A stretch of DNA of 55,551 nt from Strigomonas culicis (GCA_000482145.1 AUXH01000051.1:1-55551), one strand, 5' to 3'. Counted from the first letter of the stretch, positions 1 through 9,777 are shown. Notes: generated by a model not told the origin, from the letters alone. Numbers and translations are program-made.

Positions 1-41
<41 letters not shown>
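1..41. repeat. (TA)n microsatellite at the left edge
   Basis: An uninterrupted TA dinucleotide run of about 20 units begins at the first base and may continue outside the window. It lies in the AT-rich spacer beyond the 3' end of the leftmost gene. Confidence 0.95.
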
Positions 42-45
<4 letters not shown>

Positions 46-522
46 ATTTGAATGGAAGAGGCAAAATATCTCCTGTTTTGTTGTTGTTTGTTTAAGCAAG
101 CACACATTAAAGAAAAGAGAAGAACCAAATAAATATATGTAGGGAGAATAATAATCGAGTATATGTCGCTCGTTTTGACGATTTCTTCCGTTTGTCTCTT
201 TTGTTTAGCTGTTTAACAGACATGAACAAAGGCAATGACAAATATATATATTTAATAATTTTTACTTCTCATTTTTTACTACCATGTAGTTATATGTACT
301 GCGTTAATGTGCGTCCAATAGGAACGAACCAAACGCAGAGCAAGTTAAGAAAAAGAAATACTATCATTTTTCTGGTACATACTGATCGTCCATTAAATAA
401 GAAAATGAGAGAAGCCAAAACATGCACATGAAAGCTTGGATAAAAACGAAAGCAAGAGTGTACTGTAAAAAAGGAAGAACATAGAAATGTACAATATCAA
501 CTGTCACATGAGGATGCGTAAT
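42..522. other. AT-rich spacer, 3' flank of the leftmost gene
   Basis: No gene is supported here. The sequence is AT-rich and its only open frame (192-431, plus strand) is short, low in complexity and unlike the GC-rich coding sequence of the window. It probably holds the 3' UTR of the minus-strand gene ending at 523 and the start of the next intergenic region. Confidence 0.6.
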
Positions 523-2685
523 CTACGATTGGGATATGCACTTCTGTAAGGCCTCAATCGTTATGGAGCCCCACAAGGCTCGCTCCTCCTCCGCGGACAA
601 TGATTCTAACTCTAACACACCCCCGCTCTCTGTTGCGCGCAGGTCGTGCTCCTTCCCGCGAGGTGATGTCAGGAGCAGCTGCAGGAGCTGGGCGGAGGTG
701 CTCTTCGCGCGCTGCCGCGACGCCTTCGCCTTCATCAGGACGAGCCGTCGCAGCAGCAGCGTCTCCACGTCGAGGAGTGGCGCCTCGTCCGACGGCTCCG
801 CGGGGGCGCTGAGGCCGCCGCGTGCGAGCAGCGTGCGCAGGCACGTCACGTGCGCCTCCCCGACGACTCCAAGTAGGATAGTGAAGAGCACGCCGAACGG
901 CAGGAACAGCCGCCGCCGGTCGGGCCCGCTGGGCGTGGGCGCGTCGTCGGCCGCCTCCTCGTGGCCGGCCAGGGGCCAGACGCACTGGACCTCCGGCAGC
1001 GGCACCGCGTCCTCGTCCTCTTGGACCTGGATCTGCTTTTGGGCCCGCGGCGAGGCGCCCGCGTTGCTGTTCTCCTCGCTCGACAGGCGCACGCGGTCCG
1101 AGCCGCCGGTCTCGTCCACCATGGTGATCTCCGGGGTCGGCAGCAGGTCGGGGGGCGGCGGCGGGCTCAGCGGGTGGGCCGCGGCCGCGCGTCGGCACAT
1201 CGCCCGAAGGTCGTGGCGCGCGTCGTACAAGGTGTCCAGCACGTACTGGACCTCGAGCGCGCTCACGCCGTCCGCCTCGACGGATGTGTAGCCTACCTCC
1301 TCGCCGCCCACCGCCCAGCCATCCGCCCCCTTCACGGCCAGTGACGCGCGCCTCGCGGGGGGTGTGTCGGCAATGGGGGTCATCACAACAGGCAGACTCA
1401 ACTGGAGCCCGGGAGGGCCCGAGACGAGGGACAGCATGCGCTGCGGGTGCCCGCGCCGCATGGACGAGGTCAGCTCCATGGTGGGGGATTCTTCCGTGCT
1501 CTCCCAGTAGCGCAAGGAGCGATCCCGCCGCTTCGGGACCGCGGGCAGCTCCAGCGCGGGCGGCTCCTCGGCGCTCTCTGAGTTGCGCGGCAGCCGCCAG
1601 CCCGCCGGGCTCAGCGGGGGCAGCCCCCGATTGCTCTTGATTGAGGGGAGGGCGCTCGAGGAGGGCTGGGTGTTGTTCAGCACGCTGCTATTAATGCGGC
1701 TGAACGTGCCGCTCGCCAAAATGAGACTTGCGTCGTGGATCGAATACGCACTGGCGTAGGACTCCGCCTGGGAGAGGGCAAGATGCCGGAAGGGCAACCC
1801 CTCGGATATGCTCGCGGCGGACGCGCCATCCGGCAGTGCGAGCATCGCCGCATGCGGCCGCAGGAGCTGCAGCAGCTTCGTAAAACTGATGCAGTCAACG
1901 GACAGGATGCCGCAGACGCTCGCGAAGGTCGTGGCGCCCTTGAGGTCCTGCGAGGCGAAGATAACCTGGAGAAGGTGCAGGCCGCGGAAGAAGGCGCGCC
2001 AGGAACAGTGCCCCTTTTGGCGCGTTGTGTAGCGGAGGGCGCCGTCGTGTGCCACGTCCTGCAGAGAATGCATGGACACGGCCTGCGCGGCGGGGCCGTT
2101 GCGGAGTATGCTGGTGCGCGTCGGTGCCTGCGCCTCCCGCAGGGCGCAGTCCGACATGCGCACGGTGCTCTCACTCGCCTCGTTGAGAATGAAGCAGTCA
2201 TACACCTTCTGCAGATTATGCCGATTGCGGTAGAGACGGCGGCGCAGCTCCGTCAGGGCGGCTGCCGCCACGGGCGGGATGCGAGGGTGCCGTCCCCACG
2301 ACTCGTTCGCCTCGATGGACGAGGTGTCGTTGCTCGCGGAGGGAGTCGACGGACTCCCTGAGAAATTCAGTATTGCCTCGATGCGCCGTGCCTCACTCGC
2401 GAGTGTGCCGCCGTTTTGGCACACCTTTGATTTGATCAGCTTCGCCACTTCCTTGTGCGGAGTCACTACGGTTGAATCCGCTCCGGGAGGTCGCACGCGG
2501 CCAAGTAGATGGTAGCCTATCAGTTTGCCGGGCTTTTCCGCTACTGGGTGCGTGACAGAGGAAAGAAGGGATGGGAATGCATAGGGTTGTCGGATGGGGG
2601 GCAGCACGACGGGGAGTTCCTTCTCCGGCTGCGCGCGCAGCCCATCACGCTTCCCAGGAGACGAAACGCGCCGTACGCGCCCCAT
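523..2685 (-). CDS. Hypothetical protein, 720 aa, Ser/Pro/Ala-rich
   Basis: I do not recognise this protein. It starts at an ATG (2685-2683). On the minus strand a T-rich tract followed by AG at about 2735-2739 is a good spliced-leader acceptor, giving a leader of roughly 50 nt. The N-terminal 120 residues are basic and Ser/Pro-rich. Residues about 140-300 look globular and helical, with segments faintly like degenerate EF-hands (FILNEASES, SVDCISFTKLL) but without a convincing calcium loop. The middle is low-complexity and Pro/Glu-rich. A hydrophobic stretch near residue 590 (PFGVLFTILLGVVG) could be a buried helix or a membrane segment, and the tail is acidic and helical. GC-rich codon use matches the neighbours, so it is very likely a real gene. 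Function unknown. Confidence 0.8.
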   Translation of the reverse strand: MGRVRRVSSPGKRDGLRAQPEKELPVVLPPIRQPYAFPSLLSSVTHPVAEKPGKLIGYHLLGRVRPPGADSTVVTPHKEVAKLIKSKVCQNGGTLASEARRIEAILNFSGSPSTPSASNDTSSIEANESWGRHPRIPPVAAAALTELRRRLYRNRHNLQKVYDCFILNEASESTVRMSDCALREAQAPTRTSILRNGPAAQAVSMHSLQDVAHDGALRYTTRQKGHCSWRAFFRGLHLLQVIFASQDLKGATTFASVCGILSVDCISFTKLLQLLRPHAAMLALPDGASAASISEGLPFRHLALSQAESYASAYSIHDASLILASGTFSRINSSVLNNTQPSSSALPSIKSNRGLPPLSPAGWRLPRNSESAEEPPALELPAVPKRRDRSLRYWESTEESPTMELTSSMRRGHPQRMLSLVSGPPGLQLSLPVVMTPIADTPPARRASLAVKGADGWAVGGEEVGYTSVEADGVSALEVQYVLDTLYDARHDLRAMCRRAAAAHPLSPPPPPDLLPTPEITMVDETGGSDRVRLSSEENSNAGASPRAQKQIQVQEDEDAVPLPEVQCVWPLAGHEEAADDAPTPSGPDRRRLFLPFGVLFTILLGVVGEAHVTCLRTLLARGGLSAPAEPSDEAPLLDVETLLLRRLVLMKAKASRQRAKSTSAQLLQLLLTSPRGKEHDLRATESGGVLELESLSAEEERALWGSITIEALQKCISQS

Positions 2686-3083
2686 ACTACACCAACGGAC
2701 TGCTTTGAATTAACAGCCGCTGCGGGGATGACCTCTGCTATAAAGAAGTCAAGAATAAATAAAAAAAAGAAACACTGTGCTACATGTGTATAAAGAGAAA
2801 CACGAGGCAAGTTGGAGAATGTGCGGGAAAGAGAGTGTACAGAACAACAAAATGTGCATACACGGGATCATCACTTCTGATCTCTTCCCTGTAAAAACAA
2901 CAGTAACTATATACACATTTGAATATGGGTGTTAAATTAACCTTAACAGTATGTGGCAAAAGACAGCAAGGGTTAGTTCAGTTTCTCGTATACTTTACAA
3001 TCCGACAGTGTGAAAACAACAACAACAACAAAAAAGAACACCCATAACAACCAAAACGCTTGCCGTTCGCCACAAAAACGAGA
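2686..3083. other. Intergenic region with a candidate splice acceptor
   Basis: No gene is seen. On the minus strand a T-rich tract at about 2743-2775 precedes AG dinucleotides at 2739-2738 and 2736-2735, the likely trans-splice site for the gene starting at 2685. The remainder (about 2780-3083) is AT-rich and should hold the 3' UTR of the COQ2 gene. A short CAA repeat lies near 3017-3030. Confidence 0.6.
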
Positions 3084-4703
3084 TTAGAATTTAAAGGAAG
3101 AGAACATGTTATAATGATCTAGCATTCCATAGTACTTCTTTGACCAGTAGTCCACCATGTCCTCCGGGACGCCGCAGAGCCGGAAGAGCGAGGCGACGTT
3201 CTGTCCCAGGTACTCGCGGCGCATCCACGCGGGTAGCACCAGCTCCTCCTCCTCCGCTGCGGCCTCCTCTTTACGCTCGTCGGTCTTCACTCGTGACGCG
3301 TGTCCCTTCTCGGCCTTGAGGCACTCACCGTAGACAAAGGCGGGGTGCAGCATGCGGTCGAGCGTGTTGAACTGCGAGGGGTCGTAGAGGCGCTCCTGCG
3401 CCTGCTGGTTCAGGTAGACGTACTTGACGAGACCGGAGCTCTTCGCCTTTTCCTCGTGCGAGAGCGAGTCACTGCTCTTGTCCTTGTCCTTCTCGTGCTG
3501 ACTGGCCAGCGCCCAGCAGAGGTTGCCGACGCACATGGAGATGAAAATGAACAGCCCGAAGAGCACGTTGAGACGGAAGCCGCGGCCGCAGGACCAGGCG
3601 TCGTAAATGTTGACGTCGTCGACCAGATGGTACAGGTAGCCGATCGAGAGCGTCACCCCGATGTAGTAGGGCAGCGACTGCGACGCCGCGACACCGGAGA
3701 TGAGCATGCCAAGGCCGACCATGGGGACCATGGCGAAGAGAATGTGCTTCCGGTCGCCAATCCAGATGGCGGTCGACTTGACGCCGCACTTGAGGTCGTC
3801 GCGGCGGTCCTGGTAGGCGTAGATGGTGTCGTACAGGATCGTCCATATGACGGCGCTAATGTAGATGGGCAGGCACACCGCGAGGTCCACGCGACCCAGC
3901 ACGGCGGCGTAGCCGACGAAGATGCCCCAGTTGAAGCAGAGCCCGAGGAAGAACTGCGGCGCGTAGGTGATGCGCTTCATGAAGGGGTACATCACCCAGA
4001 TGGGGGTGATGCCGAGGCAGGCGATGAGCGCCGGCGGCGCGAGGTTGCCCGCGATGAAGCCGGCGAGCGTGACGTGCGACACAAGGATGAAGCTCGCGGT
4101 CTGCATCGACATGGCGCCGCTCGCCAGGGGGCGGCTCGCGGTCCGCTCCACCTGGCGGTCGAACTCGCGGTCCCACATGTCGTTGACGATGCAGCCGACA
4201 CTGCGCATCAGATAGGCGCCGGCCACGAAGGAGATCAGCAGGTGCATTGGGATCAGCGGCGCGCAGAGCACAAAGGGGTCCGCGCCCTCCCACACGAGCG
4301 CGCGGGTGACGGCGAGGGCGCTGCCCCAGAGGCACGGGAGGCAGAGCAGCTGCCAGCCCACGGGCTTGTCCATCCGCACCAGGTCGCGGTACAGCAGGAA
4401 CTGCTTGGTGAGAATCTGGATGGGCTTGGGCGCCTGCGGCGCCATGGCGTCGTAGTTGCCGCGATTGCCAGCGCTGAGGCTACTCGCGGGCATCGTGTTC
4501 TTGAACATGTCCTTCTCGATTACAGTCTCAGTCAAGGTCCATGTGCGCTGCTCCTTCGCGGATGTGTTGCTCACGGTGCGCTGCGCCGCCGGATCTACCT
4601 GCACCACACGGGAGGGGAAGTGCGCACTCGCAGAGGTGATCGCCTTCTTGGTCCACTGGCGGGTCACCTTCTTGTTGTACAGAAACAACGAGCTGCGCAG
4701 CAT
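3084..4703 (-). CDS. COQ2: 4-hydroxybenzoate polyprenyltransferase (UbiA family, COQ2-like), mitochondrial
   Basis: Predicted to attach the polyprenyl tail to 4-hydroxybenzoate in ubiquinone synthesis at the inner mitochondrial membrane. Both Asp-rich motifs of the UbiA family are visible: NDMWDREFD near residue 171 and YAYQDRRDD near residues 295-303, set among multiple hydrophobic segments. The frame stays open upstream to a TTG at 4856, but the first ATG is at 4703. It begins a basic, Ser-rich, presequence-like N-terminus (MLRSSLFLYNKK), and a likely splice acceptor (CTATAG, 4750-4755) lies between the two candidate starts, so I use 4703 (539 aa). After the last membrane segment there is a charged extension of about 130-150 residues with a Lys/Glu-rich stretch, not typical of COQ2. 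The family call is firm; exact prenyl specificity cannot be read from sequence. Confidence 0.93.
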   Translation of the reverse strand: MLRSSLFLYNKKVTRQWTKKAITSASAHFPSRVVQVDPAAQRTVSNTSAKEQRTWTLTETVIEKDMFKNTMPASSLSAGNRGNYDAMAPQAPKPIQILTKQFLLYRDLVRMDKPVGWQLLCLPCLWGSALAVTRALVWEGADPFVLCAPLIPMHLLISFVAGAYLMRSVGCIVNDMWDREFDRQVERTASRPLASGAMSMQTASFILVSHVTLAGFIAGNLAPPALIACLGITPIWVMYPFMKRITYAPQFFLGLCFNWGIFVGYAAVLGRVDLAVCLPIYISAVIWTILYDTIYAYQDRRDDLKCGVKSTAIWIGDRKHILFAMVPMVGLGMLISGVAASQSLPYYIGVTLSIGYLYHLVDDVNIYDAWSCGRGFRLNVLFGLFIFISMCVGNLCWALASQHEKDKDKSSDSLSHEEKAKSSGLVKYVYLNQQAQERLYDPSQFNTLDRMLHPAFVYGECLKAEKGHASRVKTDERKEEAAAEEEELVLPAWMRREYLGQNVASLFRLCGVPEDMVDYWSKKYYGMLDHYNMFSSFKF

Positions 4704-5074
4704 GAGCGGCAGAGTCTTTTTTTTTTTTGTTGTGTGTGTGTGGAGGGTTCTATAGGAGAAGAGATTCGTTTGGGGGTGGCAGAAGGGATATTTCACAGAG
4801 AGACGTGCAACCACATCACAGCACCTTTTCTGATGGACCTTTAGTATCTTATTCAAATGGTGTATGCTCGAGTGGGTTTTTTTCTTCGTCTGTGTTTAGT
4901 CATTCGATCATTATTCAGAAATAGTATTAATTATTTAGTACACAATAAACTCGGTTATCTCAGGTTAAGTAGAGTATTATTAAATAATAGTTTTGAGAGA
5001 GAAAAAAAGATTCATTCCTTAGTTAAACGTTGATTAATAATCACCATATATATAAGTATATATGTGGGCATGCA
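4704..5074. other. Intergenic region with the COQ2 splice acceptor
   Basis: On the minus strand a pyrimidine-rich stretch (about 4757-4800) leads to CTATAG, with the acceptor AG at 4751-4750, 47-48 nt before the COQ2 ATG. The part from about 4900 to 5074 is very AT-rich and should be the 3' UTR of the helicase gene. No further gene is visible. Confidence 0.65.
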
Positions 5075-8017
5075 TTATTTTTTCTTCTTCTTGGAGACGG
5101 GAGCAGCTACCTTGACGTCTTCCTGAGCCTCGTCATCAGAGTCACTATCGATATTACGATACCGTTTCGCGGGAGCAGCACTACTCTTCTTTTTCCTTTC
5201 AAAGGCTATCGCCGTGACATCCTCCTCCTCTTCATCGTCAAACTGGTCTACGGTGTCCAGGTTCTGGTTGAGGTCGTCATCATCGTCATCGTCATCGTTG
5301 TCATAGTCCGCGTCGTTCGTGGCCTTTCCTTCCTCTCCAAAGTAGTAATACTTGTCGTCGTCACGCGCCTCGTCGGATCCACCGGCCCCTTTGTTCTTCT
5401 TCTTGTACTGCTCCTGTGCGGTGCGGATCAGCTGTCCGACCGAGCTGTCGCTCGCCACGTCGCTGAGGGAGATGTCGTCGTCGTCGCTGCTCGGCGCGAA
5501 GTCCGCATGCCGCGGCTTGGCGCTCTGCGCTTCGGGTGCCTCGTCCTCATCGCGGAGCTCCGCCTCCGCGTGGCCGCCGCCCTGCAGCTCCTCCAGCGGC
5601 GCCTTGCGGGAGACCTTGCCCGCCTTCTGCAGCTTGCGGAGCTGCCGCATCTTCTTGGAGCGCACCGCGTCCTCGCCCTTCACGCCGTGGATGCGGCTGC
5701 GCAGCTTCTCCGTGAATTCCGTCTCGCTCTCGTCGCTGGTGCCCTCGTCGTCCTCGCTGTCGGCCGAGGCGGCCTGCTGCAGCCGCTGCTGCTTCTTGCC
5801 CTCGAGCACCGCCTGCCGCAGCAGCGCGGCGCGCTCCCGCTCCTCTGCGGCGTTGTCGTCGTCCGCGTTTCCGTCCTTTCCGGTCTTCGCGGTCTTCTTC
5901 TTTTCCTGGGACGCCTCCTCCTCTTCATCCGCGGTCACCTCCACGACCTCGTCGTCGCTGTCGTCGCGGAAGACGCGGTGCCGGCTGAGGTTGAGGTCGC
6001 GCACGCGCAGGTCGGGCGTCTCGATGAAGCGCTTGATCTTGTTCTTCGAGAGGCCGGCCATGCGCTCGTCGACGGTCAGCTGGCGGTCCTTCTCCATGTC
6101 CTTCTGTGCGGCGGCCGACGGCGTCTTCTTGACGAGGAAGTCGTCCTCCTCGTCGTCGTGGACCGCCGCGGAGGCCGCCGTCCCGCCAAAGAGAGAGCCG
6201 TCCTTCGCCGCGAACTTCTGCTTCTGCTCCAGGAGCCGGAACATGTCGGACGCCTTCAGGTGCTTCTCCTTGCGCGTCATGCTGCCCTTCGCCGCGCCCC
6301 CCTCCGCCTCCTCGTCGTCGTCGGAGGCCACCTGCTTCTTGTGCTTGTTCTGCTCCACGTAGTTGGCGATGGCCCACGGCATGTTCTTCGCGCCGCGCTG
6401 CATGTTCTGCAGCTCCGACGTGTCAGGCACGACCAGCAGCCCCAGCGACTTGGCGAACGCCTCGACGTCGATCGCGGCCATGTTGAACACGTGCTTGTTG
6501 CTCGCAAAGTACACGGAGCGGAGGTAGGCGATGAACGCCTTCTGCGCCTCGTACTTGAGGCCCTGCACCACCAGTGCAACAAAGATGTCCTGCGAGCTCA
6601 CGTGGAAGAGGTTCGGCTTGATGGCGATCTCGCGCAGCTTGACGTTGCGCTGCGCCAGGTAGCTCAGCATGGGCGTCTCGGACGGGGTCAGGAAGAGCAC
6701 GCTCGCGCCCTTCGCGCCGGCGCGCGCCGTGCGCCCCGCGCGGTGCACGTACGTCTGCGGGCTGTCCGGGCAGTCGTAGTGCACCACCCAGTGCACGAGC
6801 GGGAAGTCGAGGCCGCGGGCCGCGACGTCCGTGCAGAAGAGCGCAGCCGACTTGCAGCGGCAGAAGGTGAGGAATACCTCCTCGCGCCGGAACTGCTTCA
6901 TCTTGCTCGTGAGGCACATGGAGGGGATGCGCATCTTCTTGAGGATCTTGGAGAAGGCCAGGTACATGAACTTCACCTGGTTGCACGTGCTCGCGAAGAT
7001 GATGATCTTGTCGTGCGGGTGGCGCTTCAGGAAGAGAAGCAGGGCGTCCAGCTTGCGGTGCAGCTCGACGACGAGGAAGTTCTGCGAGAGCGTGGCCGGC
7101 GTCGGCTGATGCACGATCTCCTGCGAGGTCACGTAGCGGGGGTGCTCGAGCGACATCTGGGCCAGCATCTTCACGTCCGTCGTCTGCGTCGCGGAGAAGA
7201 GCAGCGTCTGTCTGTGTGGCGGCAGGTAGCGCATGATGCTCGTGATGGCGTCGCGGAAGCCCATGTCCAGCAGCCGGTCGGCCTCGTCCATGATGAAGAG
7301 CTGCACATTGTCGAGCACGAGCTCTGCGCAGTCCTCGAAGTGGTGCAGCACGCGGCCGGGCGTGCCGACGATGATGCTAATCTGCGGCAGCCGCTTCTTC
7401 TCCTCCGTGATGTCGCGGCCGCCGGTGAGGAGCGCCGCGGAGAAGACGTGCTTGTAGCCGACGAGCTGCAGCACCTTGAAGATCTGCAGCGCCAGCTCGC
7501 GCGTCGGGGACAGCACGAGGGCGCCGAGGCCCATCGAGCTGTCCCAGTGCTCGACCAGCAGCTTCTCGAGCACCGGTATGATGTAGCACAGCGTCTTGCC
7601 GGAGCCCGTCTTGGCCGCGCCGAGCACATCGTAGCCGGCGAGGGAGAGGTGCAGCGAGTCGCTCTGCACCGGCGTCAGCTTGGTGTAGTTGCCGCGCTCC
7701 AGGCCCATCTGCGTCCGCTGCGAGAGCGGCAGCTCGTTGAAGTAGCGGAAGGGCTTGTTGTGGTTGATGGCGGTGTCCTCGCCCTCCGCCTCGTTCGCGG
7801 TTGTGCCCTCCGCGCGGGCCGCGGTGGCCGTCTCGACCACGTTCGCGCTGCTCTCGCTCTCCGCGCGCAGATCCAGCTTGCGCCGCAGCTCGGTGCGGGC
7901 GTGGATGAGCTGGCTGATCTCATCGCGGGTCACCTTGGACCGCTCCTGGCGCTCCTGCCACTTGTCATGGCGGCGCTTGTTCTTGTCGTGGCGACGGTCA
8001 GCAAACCGATCGTTCAT
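5075..8017 (-). CDS. DEAD-box ATP-dependent RNA helicase, DBP4/DDX10-like (ribosome biogenesis)
   Basis: A DEAD-box helicase of about 980 aa whose closest family by architecture is Dbp4 (HCA4)/DDX10, which acts in the nucleolus in small-subunit pre-rRNA processing. Visible motifs, numbered from the ATG at 8017, are the Q-motif region (KLTPVQ, near 115), Walker A AAKTGSGKT (134-142), PTREL (near 171), TPGR (near 219), DEAD (244-247) and SAT (275-277). In the second lobe are ARGLD and HRAGRTAR. A DUF4217-like segment follows the helicase core (AFIAYLRSVYF, then VEAFAKSLGL). The last 400 residues are highly charged with Lys/Glu/Asp tracts, as in nucleolar helicases, and end in a poly-Lys tail. 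The upstream extension to 8053 starts at TTG and is rejected. A polypyrimidine tract and CTAG (8116-8119) give a leader of about 98 nt. Confidence 0.9.
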   Translation of the reverse strand: MNDRFADRRHDKNKRRHDKWQERQERSKVTRDEISQLIHARTELRRKLDLRAESESSANVVETATAARAEGTTANEAEGEDTAINHNKPFRYFNELPLSQRTQMGLERGNYTKLTPVQSDSLHLSLAGYDVLGAAKTGSGKTLCYIIPVLEKLLVEHWDSSMGLGALVLSPTRELALQIFKVLQLVGYKHVFSAALLTGGRDITEEKKRLPQISIIVGTPGRVLHHFEDCAELVLDNVQLFIMDEADRLLDMGFRDAITSIMRYLPPHRQTLLFSATQTTDVKMLAQMSLEHPRYVTSQEIVHQPTPATLSQNFLVVELHRKLDALLLFLKRHPHDKIIIFASTCNQVKFMYLAFSKILKKMRIPSMCLTSKMKQFRREEVFLTFCRCKSAALFCTDVAARGLDFPLVHWVVHYDCPDSPQTYVHRAGRTARAGAKGASVLFLTPSETPMLSYLAQRNVKLREIAIKPNLFHVSSQDIFVALVVQGLKYEAQKAFIAYLRSVYFASNKHVFNMAAIDVEAFAKSLGLLVVPDTSELQNMQRGAKNMPWAIANYVEQNKHKKQVASDDDEEAEGGAAKGSMTRKEKHLKASDMFRLLEQKQKFAAKDGSLFGGTAASAAVHDDEEDDFLVKKTPSAAAQKDMEKDRQLTVDERMAGLSKNKIKRFIETPDLRVRDLNLSRHRVFRDDSDDEVVEVTADEEEEASQEKKKTAKTGKDGNADDDNAAEERERAALLRQAVLEGKKQQRLQQAASADSEDDEGTSDESETEFTEKLRSRIHGVKGEDAVRSKKMRQLRKLQKAGKVSRKAPLEELQGGGHAEAELRDEDEAPEAQSAKPRHADFAPSSDDDDISLSDVASDSSVGQLIRTAQEQYKKKNKGAGGSDEARDDDKYYYFGEEGKATNDADYDNDDDDDDDDLNQNLDTVDQFDDEEEEDVTAIAFERKKKSSAAPAKRYRNIDSDSDDEAQEDVKVAAPVSKKKKK

Positions 8018-8390
8018 GCGGAGCGTAAGAATTGACGGACCAACAGGGTGCAAAGGTGTGAAAACGTTATGGGTTTTTTTTCCTTTTAATTATAACGGTT
8101 GCTGCAGTTGTTAACCTAGAGGGTATCAAACAGGACAAGAAAAAAAGGTTGAAGGTGAGAAAAAGAAGACATGTGAACAGTCAGGCATATAGTCACAGGA
8201 AACCACTCCTTCAGCGAGAAATCGACATCCCGTTGTGCTACCCCTAAACAGTCCTGAACTCGACAGTGGAGAGAAACGGATACGAATACACGTGGATGTC
8301 GATTGTACATGTACTACACTGATATGGTAGAACACAAGAGGGCAGCAATAAAAGAAGATCAAATAAAATGCATAACACCTATAATACATC
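8018..8390. other. Intergenic region with a strong polypyrimidine tract and splice acceptor
   Basis: Read on the minus strand, a long C/T-rich tract (about 8120-8170) ends in CTCTAG with the acceptor AG at 8117-8116. This is one of the clearest trans-splice signals in the window and serves the helicase gene. The remainder should be the 3' UTR of the RING protein gene. No gene is seen. Confidence 0.65.
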
Positions 8391-9764
8391 TCAAAAGGCG
8401 CGGTATGTGATATCAATGCTGCGATTGTCTATCACATTTTGCTCTCCATGCAACTGCTTCTGCTCCTGTATCAGTTGCTTCAGCTCCGCAATCTTGGACT
8501 CCATCCGCTGCTTCCGGAAGCGCGACAGGTGCAGCCGGATCTTGTTCAGTGGCTCCTGCAGGTCCCCGTAACCCGCGTCCTTGAACATCCACTTGCTGAC
8601 GGTGTCGCCCACGAGCAGGTTGTGCACAAAGCCCTCGCTGCCAATGCTGCCGCAGGTGGGGCAGCGGTACAGGCTCGGCGCGATGGCCAGGCTGTCGAAG
8701 CACACCTGGCAGAAGGTGTGCCCGCACGGCCAGAAGAGAACCGGGTTCTCGTACAGCAGGTGGCAGATGCTGCAGGTGAGCGAGGACTGCAGCAGTTCGT
8801 TGATGTCGTTGAGGTCCTCGACGAGGCGGTCAAGGTGGCGGAGGTGGTTGCGAAAGGACTCCTCGCGGTTGACCAGCTCCGACACCCAGCGCAGCTGCTG
8901 CGAAATATAGTCGAACTGAATGTTGTTCTGAATCCCAATGTGGCGGAAGCGGGGGCCGCGCGCGAGCTCCTCCTCGAAGGTGTAGCCGACGGACGTGTCA
9001 CCGAGCTCCCGCAGCTGGCGCCACGGCCAGTACCGCTGCAGCATGTTGATGCGCTCAATGTAGCCGGCGCGGATGAGCTCCACCTGGGCATTCCGCTTGT
9101 TGCGCAGCTCCGTCACCTCGCGCATGAGGTCCCCGCGGGTCTCCTCCACGATCTCCTCCCGCACCGCCTTCATCTTCTCCATCTGCTCGGACATGAGCAG
9201 CAGCTTCTTGATGGCGCGCTCGGTCTGCCGGATCTCGCGCGTGAGCTGCTCCTTCTCTGCCCGCGCGCGGCGGATCTGGAAGGGCAGCACGGCGGCCGCG
9301 CCGCTCTGCTGCGCGCGCTGCTCCATCGAGGCGATCCGCGTGCGCAGCACGACGAGCGAGCGGGAGAGCTGGTCGGCCAGATCGCCGAAGCGCTGGGCGC
9401 TCAGCAGCTGGTCTTCGCTGGGGAACACAACGATATCCTTCTCCGGCGGAGCAAGGCTCATGCGGCCCTTCGGCGCGAAGGCTGGCGCTTGCGCAGGCGG
9501 TTGGAGGGAAGCTGGAGCGGCGGCGGGGGGTGGGGCCTTGTTGGGGTCCGTGTTCAGCACCTCCACAATGTTGAGCCCATAGGGCACCGGGGCCTGCGGC
9601 AAGCGCGGGGCCAGCGGCGGCGACGACGAGGCAATCGACAGCGAGTCGGAGGCAGGCAGCACGGGGGGCTCCGCCTCCTCGCGCACCGCGGCGGGGGGCG
9701 GCTGCGTCTCCTTCTCTTTTTGCTTCGCCCCCTTTTTGTGTGCAGCCTTCTTTTTCGGCGGCAT
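8391..9764 (-). CDS. RING-type (C3HC4) zinc-finger protein with coiled coil, putative E3 ubiquitin ligase
   Basis: A C3HC4 RING finger lies in the C-terminal third: CSICHLLYENP, then CGHTFCQVC, then CPTCG. RING fingers usually recruit E2 ubiquitin-conjugating enzymes, so E3 ligase activity is inferred from the family and no substrate is known. The N-terminus is Lys-rich (MPPKKKAAHKKG) and Pro/Ala-rich. The middle 200 residues (about 115-330) are strongly helical with heptad-like patterns, suggesting a coiled-coil dimerisation region, and another coil follows the RING to the C-terminus. Although an in-frame ATG exists at 9848, the acceptor CTAG at 9773-9776, preceded by a T-rich tract on the minus strand, places the mRNA 5' end only about 8 nt before the ATG at 9764, which is therefore the start (457 aa). 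Confidence 0.88.
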   Translation of the reverse strand: MPPKKKAAHKKGAKQKEKETQPPPAAVREEAEPPVLPASDSLSIASSSPPLAPRLPQAPVPYGLNIVEVLNTDPNKAPPPAAAPASLQPPAQAPAFAPKGRMSLAPPEKDIVVFPSEDQLLSAQRFGDLADQLSRSLVVLRTRIASMEQRAQQSGAAAVLPFQIRRARAEKEQLTREIRQTERAIKKLLLMSEQMEKMKAVREEIVEETRGDLMREVTELRNKRNAQVELIRAGYIERINMLQRYWPWRQLRELGDTSVGYTFEEELARGPRFRHIGIQNNIQFDYISQQLRWVSELVNREESFRNHLRHLDRLVEDLNDINELLQSSLTCSICHLLYENPVLFWPCGHTFCQVCFDSLAIAPSLYRCPTCGSIGSEGFVHNLLVGDTVSKWMFKDAGYGDLQEPLNKIRLHLSRFRKQRMESKIAELKQLIQEQKQLHGEQNVIDNRSIDITYRAF

Positions 9765-9777
9765 GGTACTAACTAGA
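9765..9777 (-). promoter_or_regulatory. Spliced-leader acceptor for the RING protein gene
   Basis: On the minus strand the sequence reads CTGCCTTTTTTCTAG and then TTAGTACC before the ATG. The T-rich tract directly abuts the AG (9774-9773), an unusually tight arrangement. It decides the start codon, because the alternative ATG at 9848 would lie upstream of the mature mRNA. Confidence 0.7.

Noticed and set aside
192..431. 79-aa plus-strand ORF near the left edge
   Set aside because: AT-rich, non-ATG start, no domain, opposite strand to all genes.
4704..4856. N-terminal extension of COQ2
   Set aside because: It begins at TTG, lies largely upstream of the probable splice acceptor at 4750-4755, and is of intergenic character.
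5030..8035. A 1001-aa open frame on the plus strand covering the helicase gene
   Set aside because: It is a shadow of GC-rich third codon positions; its translation is Leu/Val/Arg/Ala-rich without domains, lies against the transcription direction, and overlaps a gene with clear helicase motifs. The same applies to long plus-strand frames at 3300-4844, 8439-9776, 11424-13433, 15390-16727, 23225-25243 and 50253-52034.
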